The notes under the pieces are model-generated. The model had not been told where the DNA came from and did no database searches. It saw only the letters and a list, made by a program, of their open reading frames with translations. A DNA stretch of 64,000 nt, from the NCBI GenBank assembly GCA_937120535.1, contig CAKZJX010000011.1, forward strand, positions 24,152 to 88,151. The letters are read 5' to 3'. Positions 44,512 through 53,182 of the stretch are shown here, piece by piece; position 1 is the stretch's first letter; every line of letters begins with the position of its first letter. The stretch is from an uncultured Anaerolineae bacterium (GTDB lineage: Bacteria; Chloroflexota; Anaerolineae; Anaerolineales; Villigracilaceae). The translations under genes were made by a program, and so were the position numbers.

Positions 44512-45192
44512 ATGAACGAGAGAATTCTAATTATCGAAGATGATCCGGCTATCCTGAAGATTCTGCAGCGCGGATTGACCTACGAAGGCTATGTCGTTGA
44601 TACCGCGACCGATGGTCGTAGCGGCCTGATTTTGGCCCGCGATCAACAACCAGATTTGGTGATTTTGGATTTGATGCTGCCCGGCATGGATGGGCTGGAG
44701 GTTTGCCATCGGTTACGCATGGTCAGTGGCTCGATCCCTATTCTGATTCTGACGGCCAAGGATGCTGTACAGGATCGCATTCAGGGGCTGGATGCCGGCG
44801 CCGATGATTATATGGTAAAGCCGTTCAATCTAGACGAGTTGCTGGCGCGAGTGCGTGCCTTGCTGCGGCGCACTCAGGCCGATCGCTTGCCGATCTTGAA
44901 GTTTGCCGATCTGATCCTAGATACTGGCGCCCGTCAGGCGAAGCGCGGCGATCGAGTGATCTCATTGACGGCCAAAGAGTACGATCTGCTCGAGCTGTTC
45001 ATGCGTCACCCTCGGCAGGTGTTGACTCGCGAGGTGATCTTCGACCGGGTCTGGGGATATGATTTTGGTGGCGAGAGCAATGTCCTGGAAGTGTACATCC
45101 GCTATTTGCGCCAGAAGCTTGAGGAAGGTGGGGAGCCTCGTCTGATCTACACGGTGCGCGGCGTTGGATATGTGCTGCGTGAGGGTTCCTGA
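44512..45192 (+). CDS. OmpR/PhoB-type response regulator
   Basis: The 226-residue protein has a receiver domain (EDDPAIL acidic pocket, phospho-acceptor Asp in [14 protein letters not shown] about residue 52, Lys in MVKPF) and a winged-helix DNA-binding domain ([37 protein letters not shown]). It is followed 45 bp later by a histidine kinase on the same strand, its probable partner. Confidence 0.95.
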   Translation: MNERILIIEDDPAILKILQRGLTYEGYVVDTATDGRSGLILARDQQPDLVILDLMLPGMDGLEVCHRLRMVSGSIPILILTAKDAVQDRIQGLDAGADDYMVKPFNLDELLARVRALLRRTQADRLPILKFADLILDTGARQAKRGDRVISLTAKEYDLLELFMRHPRQVLTREVIFDRVWGYDFGGESNVLEVYIRYLRQKLEEGGEPRLIYTVRGVGYVLREGS

Positions 45193-45237
45193 GCAGCGTA
45201 GCCGCTGCTGGTTATCGCTCGAATTGATCAAAACAGC

Positions 45238-46620
45238 GTGTCCCTTCGTGGTCGGTTGACGCTGCTGAATATTGTTGTGGTAGGGGGGGGATACATCCTG
45301 TTCGGAGCGCTGGCCTACGGCGTGTCATCGGTGTTGCTATACGATTATGTCGACACGAGTCTTCAGACAGTCGTCGATCAATTGCTCGAGCAGGGACGGA
45401 TCGAGGGGGACGGGGGACAAGCGAGGCTTTCCTTGGACTTATCGCGCGTGCCATCAGATGTCTATGTCCAGGTTTGGGATAGGCAGTATCGCTTGATCGA
45501 GTCGAGCAGTCTTGCGCTAGGAGAAGAAGCGTTGGACCCGCACGGGCTGCGCTTGTCGTATCCTTTGTATCGGAATGTCAATCAACTTGCTCCGAACTGG
45601 TCGGCGCTGCGGGTGTTGAGCGTGCCACTGATGGCCGAAAAGCGTCTGGTAGGGGTGGTGCAGGCGGCGGTGCGTCGCGAGCGGATCGTGACAATGCAAA
45701 TGTTCTTTCTCTGGGCGCTTCTTCTGGCTGGCCTTGTGGGAATAGCGATCGTGATCCTGTTCTCCCACCTCATGATCGAGCGCTTTCTTTCGCCCATCGA
45801 AGCCATTGCTCGGACGGCAGAGCAGATCAATCAGGCCGACGATCTCTCGCGCCGCATCCCCTACGAGGGCTCGGAGGACGATGAGGTCGGCCAGTTGGTC
45901 AGTGTGATTAACCGGACGTTAGAGCGGTTGGAGGTGTTGTTTGCTTCTCAACAGCGGTTTTTGGCCGATGTGAGCCATGAATTGCGCACGCCGCTGACAG
46001 TCATTAAGGGAAATGTGGACCTGATGCGACGCATGAAGGAGTTTGATGCGGAGTTGCTGGATAGCATTGACCAGGAAGCGGCACGCTTGACTCGTCTGGT
46101 GACCGATCTGTTGTTCTTGGCCAAAGCGGAGGCCGGAGCGCTGCCATTAATCCTGTCGCCAGTGGAACTGGATACGTTGTTGTTAGAGGTGATGGGCGAG
46201 ATGCGCGTGTTGGCCGGCACTCGCGTGCGCATGCATCTCACCGAAATCGATCAGATTCGGATCGTCGGCGATCGCGATCGACTGAAACAGGTGTTTTTGA
46301 ATCTGATCTCAAACGCCATTCAGTATACTCCGTCGGGGGGAGAGGTGTTTCTCGGCTTGACGCGCGTGGGTGACCATGCAAAGTTCGTCGTGCGAGATAC
46401 TGGACCGGGTATTCCGGCCGAGGATCTGCCGCACATCTTCGAGCGCTTTTATCGGGCTGAGAAATCGCGCACCCGCTCTTCATTGGGCGGATTTGGGTTG
46501 GGACTTTCTATTGCGCACTGGATTGTGACTCAGCATCGTGGTCGGATCGAGGTGAGCTCCAAAGAGGGACAGGGAACAATGTTTGCCGTTTGGCTGCCTA
46601 TTGCGCCGTCGGCGGAGTGA
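45238..46620 (+). CDS. HAMP-type sensor histidine kinase
   Basis: The 460-residue protein has two spans flanking an outer domain of about 125 residues, a HAMP linker, the phospho-acceptor H box FLADVSHELRTPLTVIKGN, the N box LKQVFLNLISNAIQY, and G boxes DTGPGIP and GGFGLGLSIA. It should autophosphorylate and pass phosphate to the preceding regulator. The GTG start has no clear ribosome site. The signal is unknown. Confidence 0.93.
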   Translation: MSLRGRLTLLNIVVVGGGYILFGALAYGVSSVLLYDYVDTSLQTVVDQLLEQGRIEGDGGQARLSLDLSRVPSDVYVQVWDRQYRLIESSSLALGEEALDPHGLRLSYPLYRNVNQLAPNWSALRVLSVPLMAEKRLVGVVQAAVRRERIVTMQMFFLWALLLAGLVGIAIVILFSHLMIERFLSPIEAIARTAEQINQADDLSRRIPYEGSEDDEVGQLVSVINRTLERLEVLFASQQRFLADVSHELRTPLTVIKGNVDLMRRMKEFDAELLDSIDQEAARLTRLVTDLLFLAKAEAGALPLILSPVELDTLLLEVMGEMRVLAGTRVRMHLTEIDQIRIVGDRDRLKQVFLNLISNAIQYTPSGGEVFLGLTRVGDHAKFVVRDTGPGIPAEDLPHIFERFYRAEKSRTRSSLGGFGLGLSIAHWIVTQHRGRIEVSSKEGQGTMFAVWLPIAPSAE

Positions 46621-46737
46621 TATGTTTGGTAGGTTGCAACCCAGGCAGCTTGTGCAGCGATTGGGCTGGACTTAATCGCCAGGCGAGGGGAGGTTTCTTA
46701 TCAGGCGCAGGTGGGGGAGTTCCTTGGAAGCCAGAGT

Positions 46738-46823
46738 GCGCCCCTTTCTTCGTGGGTTGTGAGGTGGTTTTCGGACTGTCTCACAACCGTTTAATCACAC
46801 TTTTACTAACTTTGGAACAATCA
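46738..46823 (-). mobile_element. Solo end of the same IS family as 14476-15109
   Basis: The 86 bp match the right end of the deleted IS: CCTTTCTTC.TGGGTTGTGAG, the GGTTGTGAG/CTCACAACC hairpin and the terminal ACTTT...GGAACAATCA ending at 46823. No transposase part and no second inverted repeat were found in 46620-46737, so this is a relict end. Confidence 0.75.
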
Positions 46824-46848
46824 AATGCTCTGTGATTCTTCGGAAGGG

Positions 46849-47592
46849 TTAGGGGATATCGATTGCTCGACGAGCTTGCTGACACAGGTTGCGGCCATAG
46901 TTTCGATACCATTCCTGAAGGGCGGGGCTGGTTTGGACGTTGCGGCCGGCATCGACATAGATGCGAGTTCCATAGTATACATATCGCTGGGTTTGGGCCG
47001 ACCAGGTTGCCGGTTGGCCTATCACGCCAAGACCGCCGTTGTATCCAGCTAGGGCGTGTGCCACATTGCCGTCGGCATACTCAAAGGCTTGGGCCAGATA
47101 GGCCAGGCCGCGCCGAGCGTTGGTGTCGGGATCGAAGGGGAGATCGGTGGGGGAGAAGTGAAAGGGCATGACTTGGAAGAGACCCAGCGCGCCGGCCGAG
47201 GAAACGGCTCGGGGATGACCACAGGATTCGATCTGCATGACGGTAGCGACCAAGTTTGGGTCTAAGTGGAAGTTGTCAGCCCAACGGATGAGATGCGAGC
47301 TCCAAAGCTGCACTTCGGGGGTGAAGATGGACGAGAGAGATGGCGCGTTGCGCTGAGCAGACACCGCTAAGGGCCAAGGCGGGAGAGCGGAAGCATCGCC
47401 GGGCCGGCTCGACGGTGAGACGCCCTGCGATAGCTCTGGCGAAAACGACAGGCGGAGGGCCAGCAGGGCTAGCAGAGCGCCCATGATCAGAACCGCCAGG
47501 GGAGGCAAGAGAAAACCCGACAAACAACCGCTGCCGGAAGACGGAGCGGTTGTTCGTGGAGGTAGAGGGACAGGCACGTGTGGGCGAGGCAT
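46849..47592 (-). CDS. Lytic transglycosylase (SLT domain)
   Basis: The 247-residue protein has one N-terminal span (LLPPLAVLIMGALLALLALRL), a Ser/Pro linker and a C-terminal SLT domain: VATVMQIESCGHP with the catalytic Glu, SSAGALGLFQVMPFHF, and HALAGYNGG. It cleaves the glycan strand of peptidoglycan outside the membrane. It is followed downstream by the solo IS end. Confidence 0.9.
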   Translation of the reverse strand: MPRPHVPVPLPPRTTAPSSGSGCLSGFLLPPLAVLIMGALLALLALRLSFSPELSQGVSPSSRPGDASALPPWPLAVSAQRNAPSLSSIFTPEVQLWSSHLIRWADNFHLDPNLVATVMQIESCGHPRAVSSAGALGLFQVMPFHFSPTDLPFDPDTNARRGLAYLAQAFEYADGNVAHALAGYNGGLGVIGQPATWSAQTQRYVYYGTRIYVDAGRNVQTSPALQEWYRNYGRNLCQQARRAIDIP

Positions 47593-47671
47593 GGGGTTGA
47601 GGACGGGAAACGCGGGAAGGAGGTTGAGAGAGGAATCGTGTCAGGGTCCGCGCCCAATGAGCGGTAGGGAG

Positions 47672-48388
47672 TTATTCTCGCTGACGGCTCTGAGCCTCAA
47701 AACCAAGGGAGTGGTAGGTGGGTTCAGGTCTGGCGCTGGCGGCAAAGCTGGTTTGGGAGGCTGGTTTGGGAGCCGGTCGAGGCAGGCTGGACGCTGGACG
47801 AAGGGCCGGCGTGGGGGTCGGTTCGGCCGGCCGGTAGCTACGAGTCGGGGAGTCGCCGGCAGTGGTGAAGAGGCGATCGCCGGCGATCGAGAAGGCGCCG
47901 ATGATCAGCACGCGGATCAGCCAAACCATGACGGCCACGAAGATCGGAACAACAGTGGTGAGGGTGTTTCGGCTAAGCACGGTGTTGGCAGCCAGGCTGG
48001 AGTGATTGGCGATGGCTACCGAAACGCCCCACCAGGTCAAGCTAGCGTTGAAGGCGGCTGCCAGCAACCAGGCTCCGAACAGGTACCAGACTTCTGCCGG
48101 CTGGTCGCGCCCCTGTTCGGGGGTGAAGATGCGAGCGATGCCGGCAAAGTCAATGCCGCAGAATGCGATGGCCAAGATGGTGGCCCAGCGGAGGCCGGCA
48201 AAGTGGAGATCGCCCAACAAGTCCGACAGTGCAAATTGGGTGGTGCTGAAGTTGAACAGTTCAAAGGCCAGCAGAGCCGTCACGATCATGGCGCCCCACA
48301 CCGCGCCTCGATTGAATCGTCGCCCCTGGGTCAGCCGCTGCCAAAGGATGCTAATTCCATCGCTGGGTTTGGATTTGTATGTGCTCAT
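47672..48388 (-). CDS. Four-span membrane protein behind a LexA-type operator
   Basis: The 238-residue protein has about four membrane spans in its first 165 residues (WGAMIVTALLAFELF, ILAIAFCGIDFAGIA, YLFGAWLLAAAFNASLTWW, VVPIFVAVMVWLIRVLI) and a Pro/Ala/Ser-rich cytosolic tail of ~65 residues. No family is recognised. GGAGG precedes the ATG. The promoter at 48433-48461 contains a palindrome of the LexA type, so the gene may belong to the DNA-damage response. Confidence 0.75.
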   Translation of the reverse strand: MSTYKSKPSDGISILWQRLTQGRRFNRGAVWGAMIVTALLAFELFNFSTTQFALSDLLGDLHFAGLRWATILAIAFCGIDFAGIARIFTPEQGRDQPAEVWYLFGAWLLAAAFNASLTWWGVSVAIANHSSLAANTVLSRNTLTTVVPIFVAVMVWLIRVLIIGAFSIAGDRLFTTAGDSPTRSYRPAEPTPTPALRPASSLPRPAPKPASQTSFAASARPEPTYHSLGFEAQSRQRE

Positions 48389-48432
48389 ATCTCAACCTCC
48401 AGGTAGGGTGAATAGAGGGGAAGGTTAGGAAG

Positions 48433-48461
48433 ATTCTAGAACATATGTTCTATATTGTCAA
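48433..48461 (-). promoter_or_regulatory. Promoter with an embedded LexA-type palindrome
   Basis: TTGACA (48456-48461) and TAGAAT (48433-48438) are 17 bp apart on the minus strand. A perfect 16-bp palindrome TAGAACATATGTTCTA (48437-48452) fills most of the spacer. Its GAAC-N4-GTTC core is the LexA box of Gram-positive bacteria. Binding here would block the promoter. Confidence 0.65.
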
Positions 48462-48469
48462 GAGGATCG

Positions 48470-48634
48470 GGCCTTGTTCAATAAGCACCCTATGACGCGC
48501 AAGGAGAGCCCGGTAGAGCCGGCATGGAAGGGGATCAGCGATGGAATCAGCCGCCGATTCAAGGGTCAAACGGCCTGCTTGTGGCTCTTCGAGAGACAGT
48601 TCGTACCATCCAAAGAGAATTATTGAACAAGCCC
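48470..48634 (-). mobile_element. MITE copy 3 (165 bp), inverted relative to copies 1-2
   Basis: The terminal repeats are GGCCTTGTTCAATAAG and the complement of GGGCTTGTTCAATAAT, and the inside matches copies 1 and 2 in reverse. The 9-bp flanks (48461-48469 and 48635-48643) do not match, so the original duplication is lost or the copy arose by recombination. Each end lies exactly 8 bp from a TTGACA. Confidence 0.88.
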
Positions 48635-48642
48635 GATGCTCA

Positions 48643-48671
48643 TTGACAGATTTCCCCTCTCATGATACAGT
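48643..48671 (+). promoter_or_regulatory. Promoter of the cold-shock gene
   Basis: TTGACA (48643-48648) and TACAGT (48666-48671) are 17 bp apart, giving a ~140-nt leader before the csp ATG. The MITE ends 8 bp upstream of the TTGACA. Confidence 0.7.
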
Positions 48672-48720
48672 TACACCTAACGGAGACCGGTTCGTTCGCC
48701 TGGCAGATAAAAAGCAAGGT

Positions 48721-48756
48721 CGGCTCATGGTTCTATCCGTGAGCCGTTTTGTTTTC
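48721..48756 (+). terminator. Terminator-like hairpin inside the csp leader
   Basis: CGGCTCATGG (48721-48730) pairs with CCGTGAGCCG (48737-48746, one mismatch) around a 6-nt loop, followed by TTTTGTTTTC. It lies about 60 bp before the csp ATG, so it could attenuate transcription. Confidence 0.65.
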
Positions 48757-48818
48757 GCACGTCGTTCGGACGATATGGTGTCCCGCTCATCTCTACCCAA
48801 TCAAGGAGTAAATCCACA

Positions 48819-49031
48819 ATGTCTGAACGTATCATTGGTACGGTTAAATGGTTCAACGGAAGCAAGGGCTATGGCTTCATCGAACGCGAAGGCGGCAAGG
48901 ACGTATTCGTCCACTTCTCGGCCATCCAGGGCACGGGTTACCGCAACCTGGACGAGGGCCAGAAGGTCGAGTTCGAGGTGGAGCACGGCCCGAAAGGCCC
49001 CCAGGCGGCGAATGTGGTCGTGATCGGCTAA
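48819..49031 (+). CDS. csp: Cold-shock domain protein
   Basis: The 70-residue protein is a complete [21 protein letters not shown] (RNP1), [11 protein letters not shown] (RNP2), [23 protein letters not shown]. It binds single-stranded RNA/DNA. Start context has AAGGAG 12 nt upstream. The long leader with a terminator-like hairpin suggests leader control, as is common for csp genes. Confidence 0.95.
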   Translation: MSERIIGTVKWFNGSKGYGFIEREGGKDVFVHFSAIQGTGYRNLDEGQKVEFEVEHGPKGPQAANVVVIG

Positions 49032-49051
49032 GATTATCCCATCGTCTCGTC

Positions 49052-49082
49052 AACCTCCCCGAAGGATACCCTCGGGGAGGTT
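49052..49082. terminator. Two-way terminator between csp and the aminotransferase gene
   Basis: An 11-bp perfect stem (AACCTCCCCGA, 49052-49062, and its complement at 49072-49082) with a 9-nt loop lies between the convergent stops, followed by TTTGATTC on the plus strand and GACGAG on the other. Confidence 0.8.
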
Positions 49083-49089
49083 TGATTCT

Positions 49090-50268
49090 CTACCCATGGC
49101 GCTGCATAAACCGTTCAATGCGCTGCAATGCCTCCTCGATCTGACTATACTCGGTGGCATAACAGGCGCGCACGAACCCTTCTCCCCCTGGGCCAAAGGC
49201 ACTGCCCGGCACCACAGCTACCCGCTCTTCCTCTAACAGCCGTTGCGCAAACGTTTCATCGTCCATGCCCGAGGAGCGAATGCTTGGAAAGGCGTAGAAC
49301 GCCCCACGCGGCTCGAATGTCTTCAATCCCAAGCGATTTAAGCCGCTCACCAGCAACCGACGGCGACGGTCATACTCGGCCACCATCTGCTGCACGAATG
49401 GCTCACCGTTGGTCAGCGCCTCAATGGCCGCATATTGCGCCATCGTGGGCGCCGACATGATGGTGTACTGATGGACGCGCAACAGTCCCTTGATCAGCTC
49501 TGCCGGCCCGGCGGCATAGCCGATCCGCCAGCCGGTCATTGCGTAATCCTTCGAAAACCCGCCCAGCAAGATCGTCCGCCGATGGATGTTTTCGCCCAGG
49601 CTGGGCACACACACATGCTGAAAATCGTACACCAACCGATCGTAAATTTCATCCGAGATCAGCAACAGGTCGTGTTGCTCGGCCAGAGCGGCGATCGCCT
49701 GGAGCGTGGCGCGCTCGGCTACAGCACCAGTGGGGTTGCTCGGATAAGCAACGAAGATGGCCTTGGTGCGTGGGGTGATCGCCGCCCGGATCCGATCTGG
49801 ATCCACCTGAAAATTGTCTTCCATGCGGGCTGGAATCTCGACCGGCCTCCCACCGGCCAGGATCACCTCGGCCTGATACGCCACAAAGCATGGCGTAGGA
49901 ATGATCACCTCATCGCCCGGGTCTAGAATAGCGGTCATCGTCAAGTAAAGCGCTTCTGAAACGCCCACCGTCACCACGATCTCGTCCACCGGGTTGTAGC
50001 GCACCCCATACAGGCGAAACAGATGATCAGCAATCGCCTGGCGCAACTCGAGCATGCCGGCATTGGACGTGTAATGCGTCTCCCCGCGTTGCAGCGAACG
50101 GATGCCGGCCTCCAGAATCGGCTGGGGGGTAATGAAATCGGGTTCCCCGATCCCCAACGAGATCACGTCCTTCATTGTGGCAGCGATATCGAAAAACCTT
50201 CGAATCCCGCTGGGCTTAAGACCAACCACGCGTTTTGAGAGAAATTTGCTATTTAGAAAATCCGACAT
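49090..50268 (-). CDS. Class I/II pyridoxal-phosphate aminotransferase
   Basis: The 392-residue fold-type I enzyme has GIGEPDF near residue 45, TVGVSEALYLTMTAIL, AYPSNPTGA, SDEIYDRLVY, and GGFSKDYAMTGWRIGY with the PLP Lys. The pattern fits the aspartate/aromatic aminotransferase subfamily, and exact substrates are not resolved. The start at 50268 has GGAG 5 nt upstream. The frame extends to 50295 without a ribosome site. Confidence 0.9.
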   Translation of the reverse strand: MSDFLNSKFLSKRVVGLKPSGIRRFFDIAATMKDVISLGIGEPDFITPQPILEAGIRSLQRGETHYTSNAGMLELRQAIADHLFRLYGVRYNPVDEIVVTVGVSEALYLTMTAILDPGDEVIIPTPCFVAYQAEVILAGGRPVEIPARMEDNFQVDPDRIRAAITPRTKAIFVAYPSNPTGAVAERATLQAIAALAEQHDLLLISDEIYDRLVYDFQHVCVPSLGENIHRRTILLGGFSKDYAMTGWRIGYAAGPAELIKGLLRVHQYTIMSAPTMAQYAAIEALTNGEPFVQQMVAEYDRRRRLLVSGLNRLGLKTFEPRGAFYAFPSIRSSGMDDETFAQRLLEEERVAVVPGSAFGPGGEGFVRACYATEYSQIEEALQRIERFMQRHG

Positions 50269-50388
50269 ATCATCTCCTTTTGTTGCCTGCGCCATAAAGG
50301 GCGCGTGCGCTGCTATCGGAAAAGATCCTCATCCGCTGCTCCTCGGTCCAACTTTCTGGCGAAAGGCAACTCGTTTGTTTAGGATCAG

Positions 50389-51408
50389 CTAGGACAGGAC
50401 GACCACGCTATCATCGCCGACGTTCAACGACAATTCGGTTGCGCCACCCGACCCATGCACTCGAACACGACGCCCCAGCAAGGAACGCTTCAGATGGACT
50501 CCCCTCACTTCGCATCCGGCTTCGAGGATGCTATCTTCGACGTGACTCGATTCAACTAGGCAGCCGGCGCCGATCGACGCGTAGGGGCCGATCACCGAAT
50601 CACGCACCACTGCTTCTGGATGGACAAAGGAAGGAGAATGGATGTGCACAGTGCCCCCCAAGCGGCCGACAGGCTTCGCTAGCTGCTTGCTCAAGAGCAC
50701 CCGATTGGTCTCTAGAGTAGCCTCAACGGTGCCGGTATCCAGCCAGAGGTCGACCTCATGAGTACGGATGCGAGCGCCCCGCTCGATCATCAGGCTGATC
50801 GCGTCCGCCAAGAAATACTCCCCTTTAAAGACAAGCTGGCGTCGCATCTGCTCCTCGATCGCCTCCACCAGCGCTTCGGCCTGGCGGAAATAGTAACAGC
50901 CCACCACAACTAGGTTGTTCTCTACCGCTTGAGGCTTCTCAATAAACCGTCGCACCCATCCGTGTTCATCCACCTCGGCCACGCCAAAGCGCTGCGGGTC
51001 AGGCACCCGTTTGACCCAGGCGACCCCATCGGCCGGCTCGTTGGCCAAAAACGAGAAATCGGTCTCGATCAAGGTATCGCTAAAGCACATCACCATAGGC
51101 CCGCGGAGATAGTCACGAGCCAACCACAAGGCATGGGATTGGCCCTTCATCTCGCGTTGAACGATGAAATAGGCTTTCATCGCTGGATAGTTCTCACGAA
51201 CGAAGGAAGGGACTTGTTGCTCACCCAAATAGGGCCCCACAATAAATACATATTCGGCCTGCCGGGCGTCGGGCAGGGTTTGGAACATCTCCAACAAGTG
51301 TTCCAATGTTGTCTTTCCTGCCACGCTCACCAGAGGCTTGGGTTTGCTCCAGGTATGCGGTCGCATGCGAGTCCCCCAGCCGGCCATCGGAATGGCTATC
51401 TTCAACAT
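50389..51408 (-). CDS. Sugar-phosphate nucleotidyltransferase with left-handed beta-helix tail
   Basis: The 339-residue protein has the nucleotidyltransferase start IPMAGWGTRMRPHTWSKPKPLVSVAGK, the VMCFSDTL Mg site (Asp), FIEKP, and a C-terminal hexapeptide-type tail (VVRDSVIGPYASIGAGCLVESSHVEDSIL). It should make an NDP-sugar for surface polymers. The base and sugar are not resolved from sequence. GMAGWG replaces the usual AAGxGTR at one place. It lies downstream of the ECF genes but is separated by 187 bp. Confidence 0.88.
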   Translation of the reverse strand: MLKIAIPMAGWGTRMRPHTWSKPKPLVSVAGKTTLEHLLEMFQTLPDARQAEYVFIVGPYLGEQQVPSFVRENYPAMKAYFIVQREMKGQSHALWLARDYLRGPMVMCFSDTLIETDFSFLANEPADGVAWVKRVPDPQRFGVAEVDEHGWVRRFIEKPQAVENNLVVVGCYYFRQAEALVEAIEEQMRRQLVFKGEYFLADAISLMIERGARIRTHEVDLWLDTGTVEATLETNRVLLSKQLAKPVGRLGGTVHIHSPSFVHPEAVVRDSVIGPYASIGAGCLVESSHVEDSILEAGCEVRGVHLKRSLLGRRVRVHGSGGATELSLNVGDDSVVVLS

Positions 51409-51594
51409 CCTAGCCCACGCTCCACGACGAGAATTGGATTTTCCTCAATTTTACCAAACATGCCGGGAGAATGCCCCCAAAGCGATCGGCTCACAATCCA
51501 AGCTCCCCCTCTGCAGGCCCGGCAACAAGACTCAGGAGCCAGCGCATCGGCCAAACGGAAAGCCGAAAGCGGCCCCCAGGCCGGCCCGGCCGCC

Positions 51595-52356
51595 CTAACA
51601 GTCCACTCGCTCTAAACCGTGGGCCTCCAACAGAGCCTCATCGCTCAGGATGGTTTCGGTTGGACCATCGGCCACAATCCGCCCCTCGTCCATCACGATG
51701 GTGCGGGGGAACACCTGGCGCACCATGGACAGGTCGTGGGTGGACACCAACATGGTGATGGATAACTCGCGCAGCAGATGGATCAGATGTCGTCGGGCGC
51801 GTGGGTCTAGGCCGGCCGAAGGTTCATCCAATACCAGGAGAGACGGCCACATGGACAGGACGGTGGCGATGGCGATGCGCTTCTTCTCGCCGACGCTCAA
51901 ATGGTGGGAGAGGCGCTCGCGATAAGCGCTCATCTGCACCGCCTGCAGCGCCTCTTCCACCCGAGCATACACCTCTTCCTCCGGCAATCCCATGTGCAGG
52001 GGCCCAAACGCCACGTCCTCAAACACCGTAGGCGAGAACAACTGATCGTCAGGGTTTTGAAACACCAACCCCACCGTGGCGCGAATATAGGGCAGGTTGG
52101 AGTGGATCAATGGCACACCACCCACCCAAATCTCGCCTTGCCCTTGCAAAATCCCGTTCAAGTGCAACATTAACGTGGATTTACCGGCCCCATTCGGCCC
52201 CACCAGCGCTACCTTCTCCCCAGCGTTCAGCTTCAGCGACACGCCGCGTAGAGCAACATTTCCATCGGGATAGGTGAAGTGCAAATTGCGCACCACCAAG
52301 ATCTCGCCTTTGAGATCAGCGCTGATCGGGAGAGGGAAGGGATGCATGATAGGCAT
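51595..52356 (-). CDS. cbiO: Nickel/cobalt ECF transporter ATPase CbiO-like
   Basis: The 253-residue ABC ATPase has Walker A GPNGAGKST, Q-loop FQNPDDQLF (the ECF-typical ..NPDDQ), the signature LSVGEKKRIAIA and Walker B LLVLDEPSAGLD. In this family, EKKR replaces the usual GQ after LSG. It starts in a TAATG overlap with cbiQ. The longer frame to 52419 reads into cbiQ. It powers uptake with CbiQ and CbiM. Confidence 0.93.
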   Translation of the reverse strand: MPIMHPFPLPISADLKGEILVVRNLHFTYPDGNVALRGVSLKLNAGEKVALVGPNGAGKSTLMLHLNGILQGQGEIWVGGVPLIHSNLPYIRATVGLVFQNPDDQLFSPTVFEDVAFGPLHMGLPEEEVYARVEEALQAVQMSAYRERLSHHLSVGEKKRIAIATVLSMWPSLLVLDEPSAGLDPRARRHLIHLLRELSITMLVSTHDLSMVRQVFPRTIVMDEGRIVADGPTETILSDEALLEAHGLERVDC

Positions 52357-53147
52357 TACAACTGTCCTATAAGATGAATTAAACCGATCCAAAGCAAAAA
52401 GACACCTATAAACACCCAATCGCCGGCCCGCATGGTATGAGGATGCAGCGTGCGCAATTGGCCGCGGTAACCGCGGGCCAACATGGCGTGATAAATGCGA
52501 TCGCTGCGCTCGTAACTGCGCAGGAACAACTGGCCGGCCATATGGCCGGTGATCTTAGCCCGCCAGGCCACGCTCCGCCCGGACCTCCAGCCGGGCGCGG
52601 CCGCACTGCGCGCTTCTCTGGCCCGCAGCAGACGCAACGCCTCATCGGCCAGCACGAACAGATAGCGATAGAGAAACGCCACGATGCTGGCCAAGATGGC
52701 CGGCATGCGCAAGTGCTCAAAAGCGTGGATCAGGTCGGGGAAGCGCGTGGTCGCTACCAACAAGATGGCCGCCTGCACCGATAGCCATGAGCGCAGCAAA
52801 ATGCTCACAAAGCGCATCAAACCATAATCGGTGGGGATCAGCGTTAGCCAGGCCACGCGCCACTCGGCCAGGGGCGTCCCAAGGGGGGAGAAGATGGCCG
52901 AGACGGCCGCCAATGCGAACGGCAGGGCCAGAAAGGAACGCCGAAAGGTGAAGTCTAGGCCTAGTCGAGCCAGATGGTTGGCCCACAGCAGCAAGAGCCA
53001 GGAAAGACCGAAAGCCGCCCAGCTGCCGTCGGGCAGCAGAGCAGTGGAGAGGATGAACCCGATGGTTGTGACGACTTTGACCCGCGGGTCTAGGCGGTGG
53101 AGGCGGCTATCGGTGTCATGGTAACGATCGGCGAGGTCGAAGTGCAT
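52356..53147 (-). CDS. cbiQ: ECF transporter membrane component CbiQ-like
   Basis: The 263-residue protein has about six spans and the CbiQ features: LHRLDPRVKVVTTIGFIL near the N-terminus and the two coupling motifs in the cytosolic region (RAREARSAA and ARGYRGQL, A-R-G type), which contact the ATPase. It lies 35 bp after cbiM and overlaps cbiO by one base. Confidence 0.92.
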   Translation of the reverse strand: MHFDLADRYHDTDSRLHRLDPRVKVVTTIGFILSTALLPDGSWAAFGLSWLLLLWANHLARLGLDFTFRRSFLALPFALAAVSAIFSPLGTPLAEWRVAWLTLIPTDYGLMRFVSILLRSWLSVQAAILLVATTRFPDLIHAFEHLRMPAILASIVAFLYRYLFVLADEALRLLRAREARSAAAPGWRSGRSVAWRAKITGHMAGQLFLRSYERSDRIYHAMLARGYRGQLRTLHPHTMRAGDWVFIGVFLLWIGLIHLIGQL

Positions 53148-53182
53148 CGAGAGCTGGAGACGGTCGGAAGGTTCAGTTTTCC

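Noticed and set aside
46620..46737. Second inverted repeat to complete a MITE with 46738-46823
   Set aside because: The TGATATG near 46619 agrees with the IS end over only its first four bases.
47483..48406. Long plus-strand frame opposite the transglycosylase and membrane-protein genes
   Set aside because: Gly/Arg-rich shadow frame spanning two real genes.
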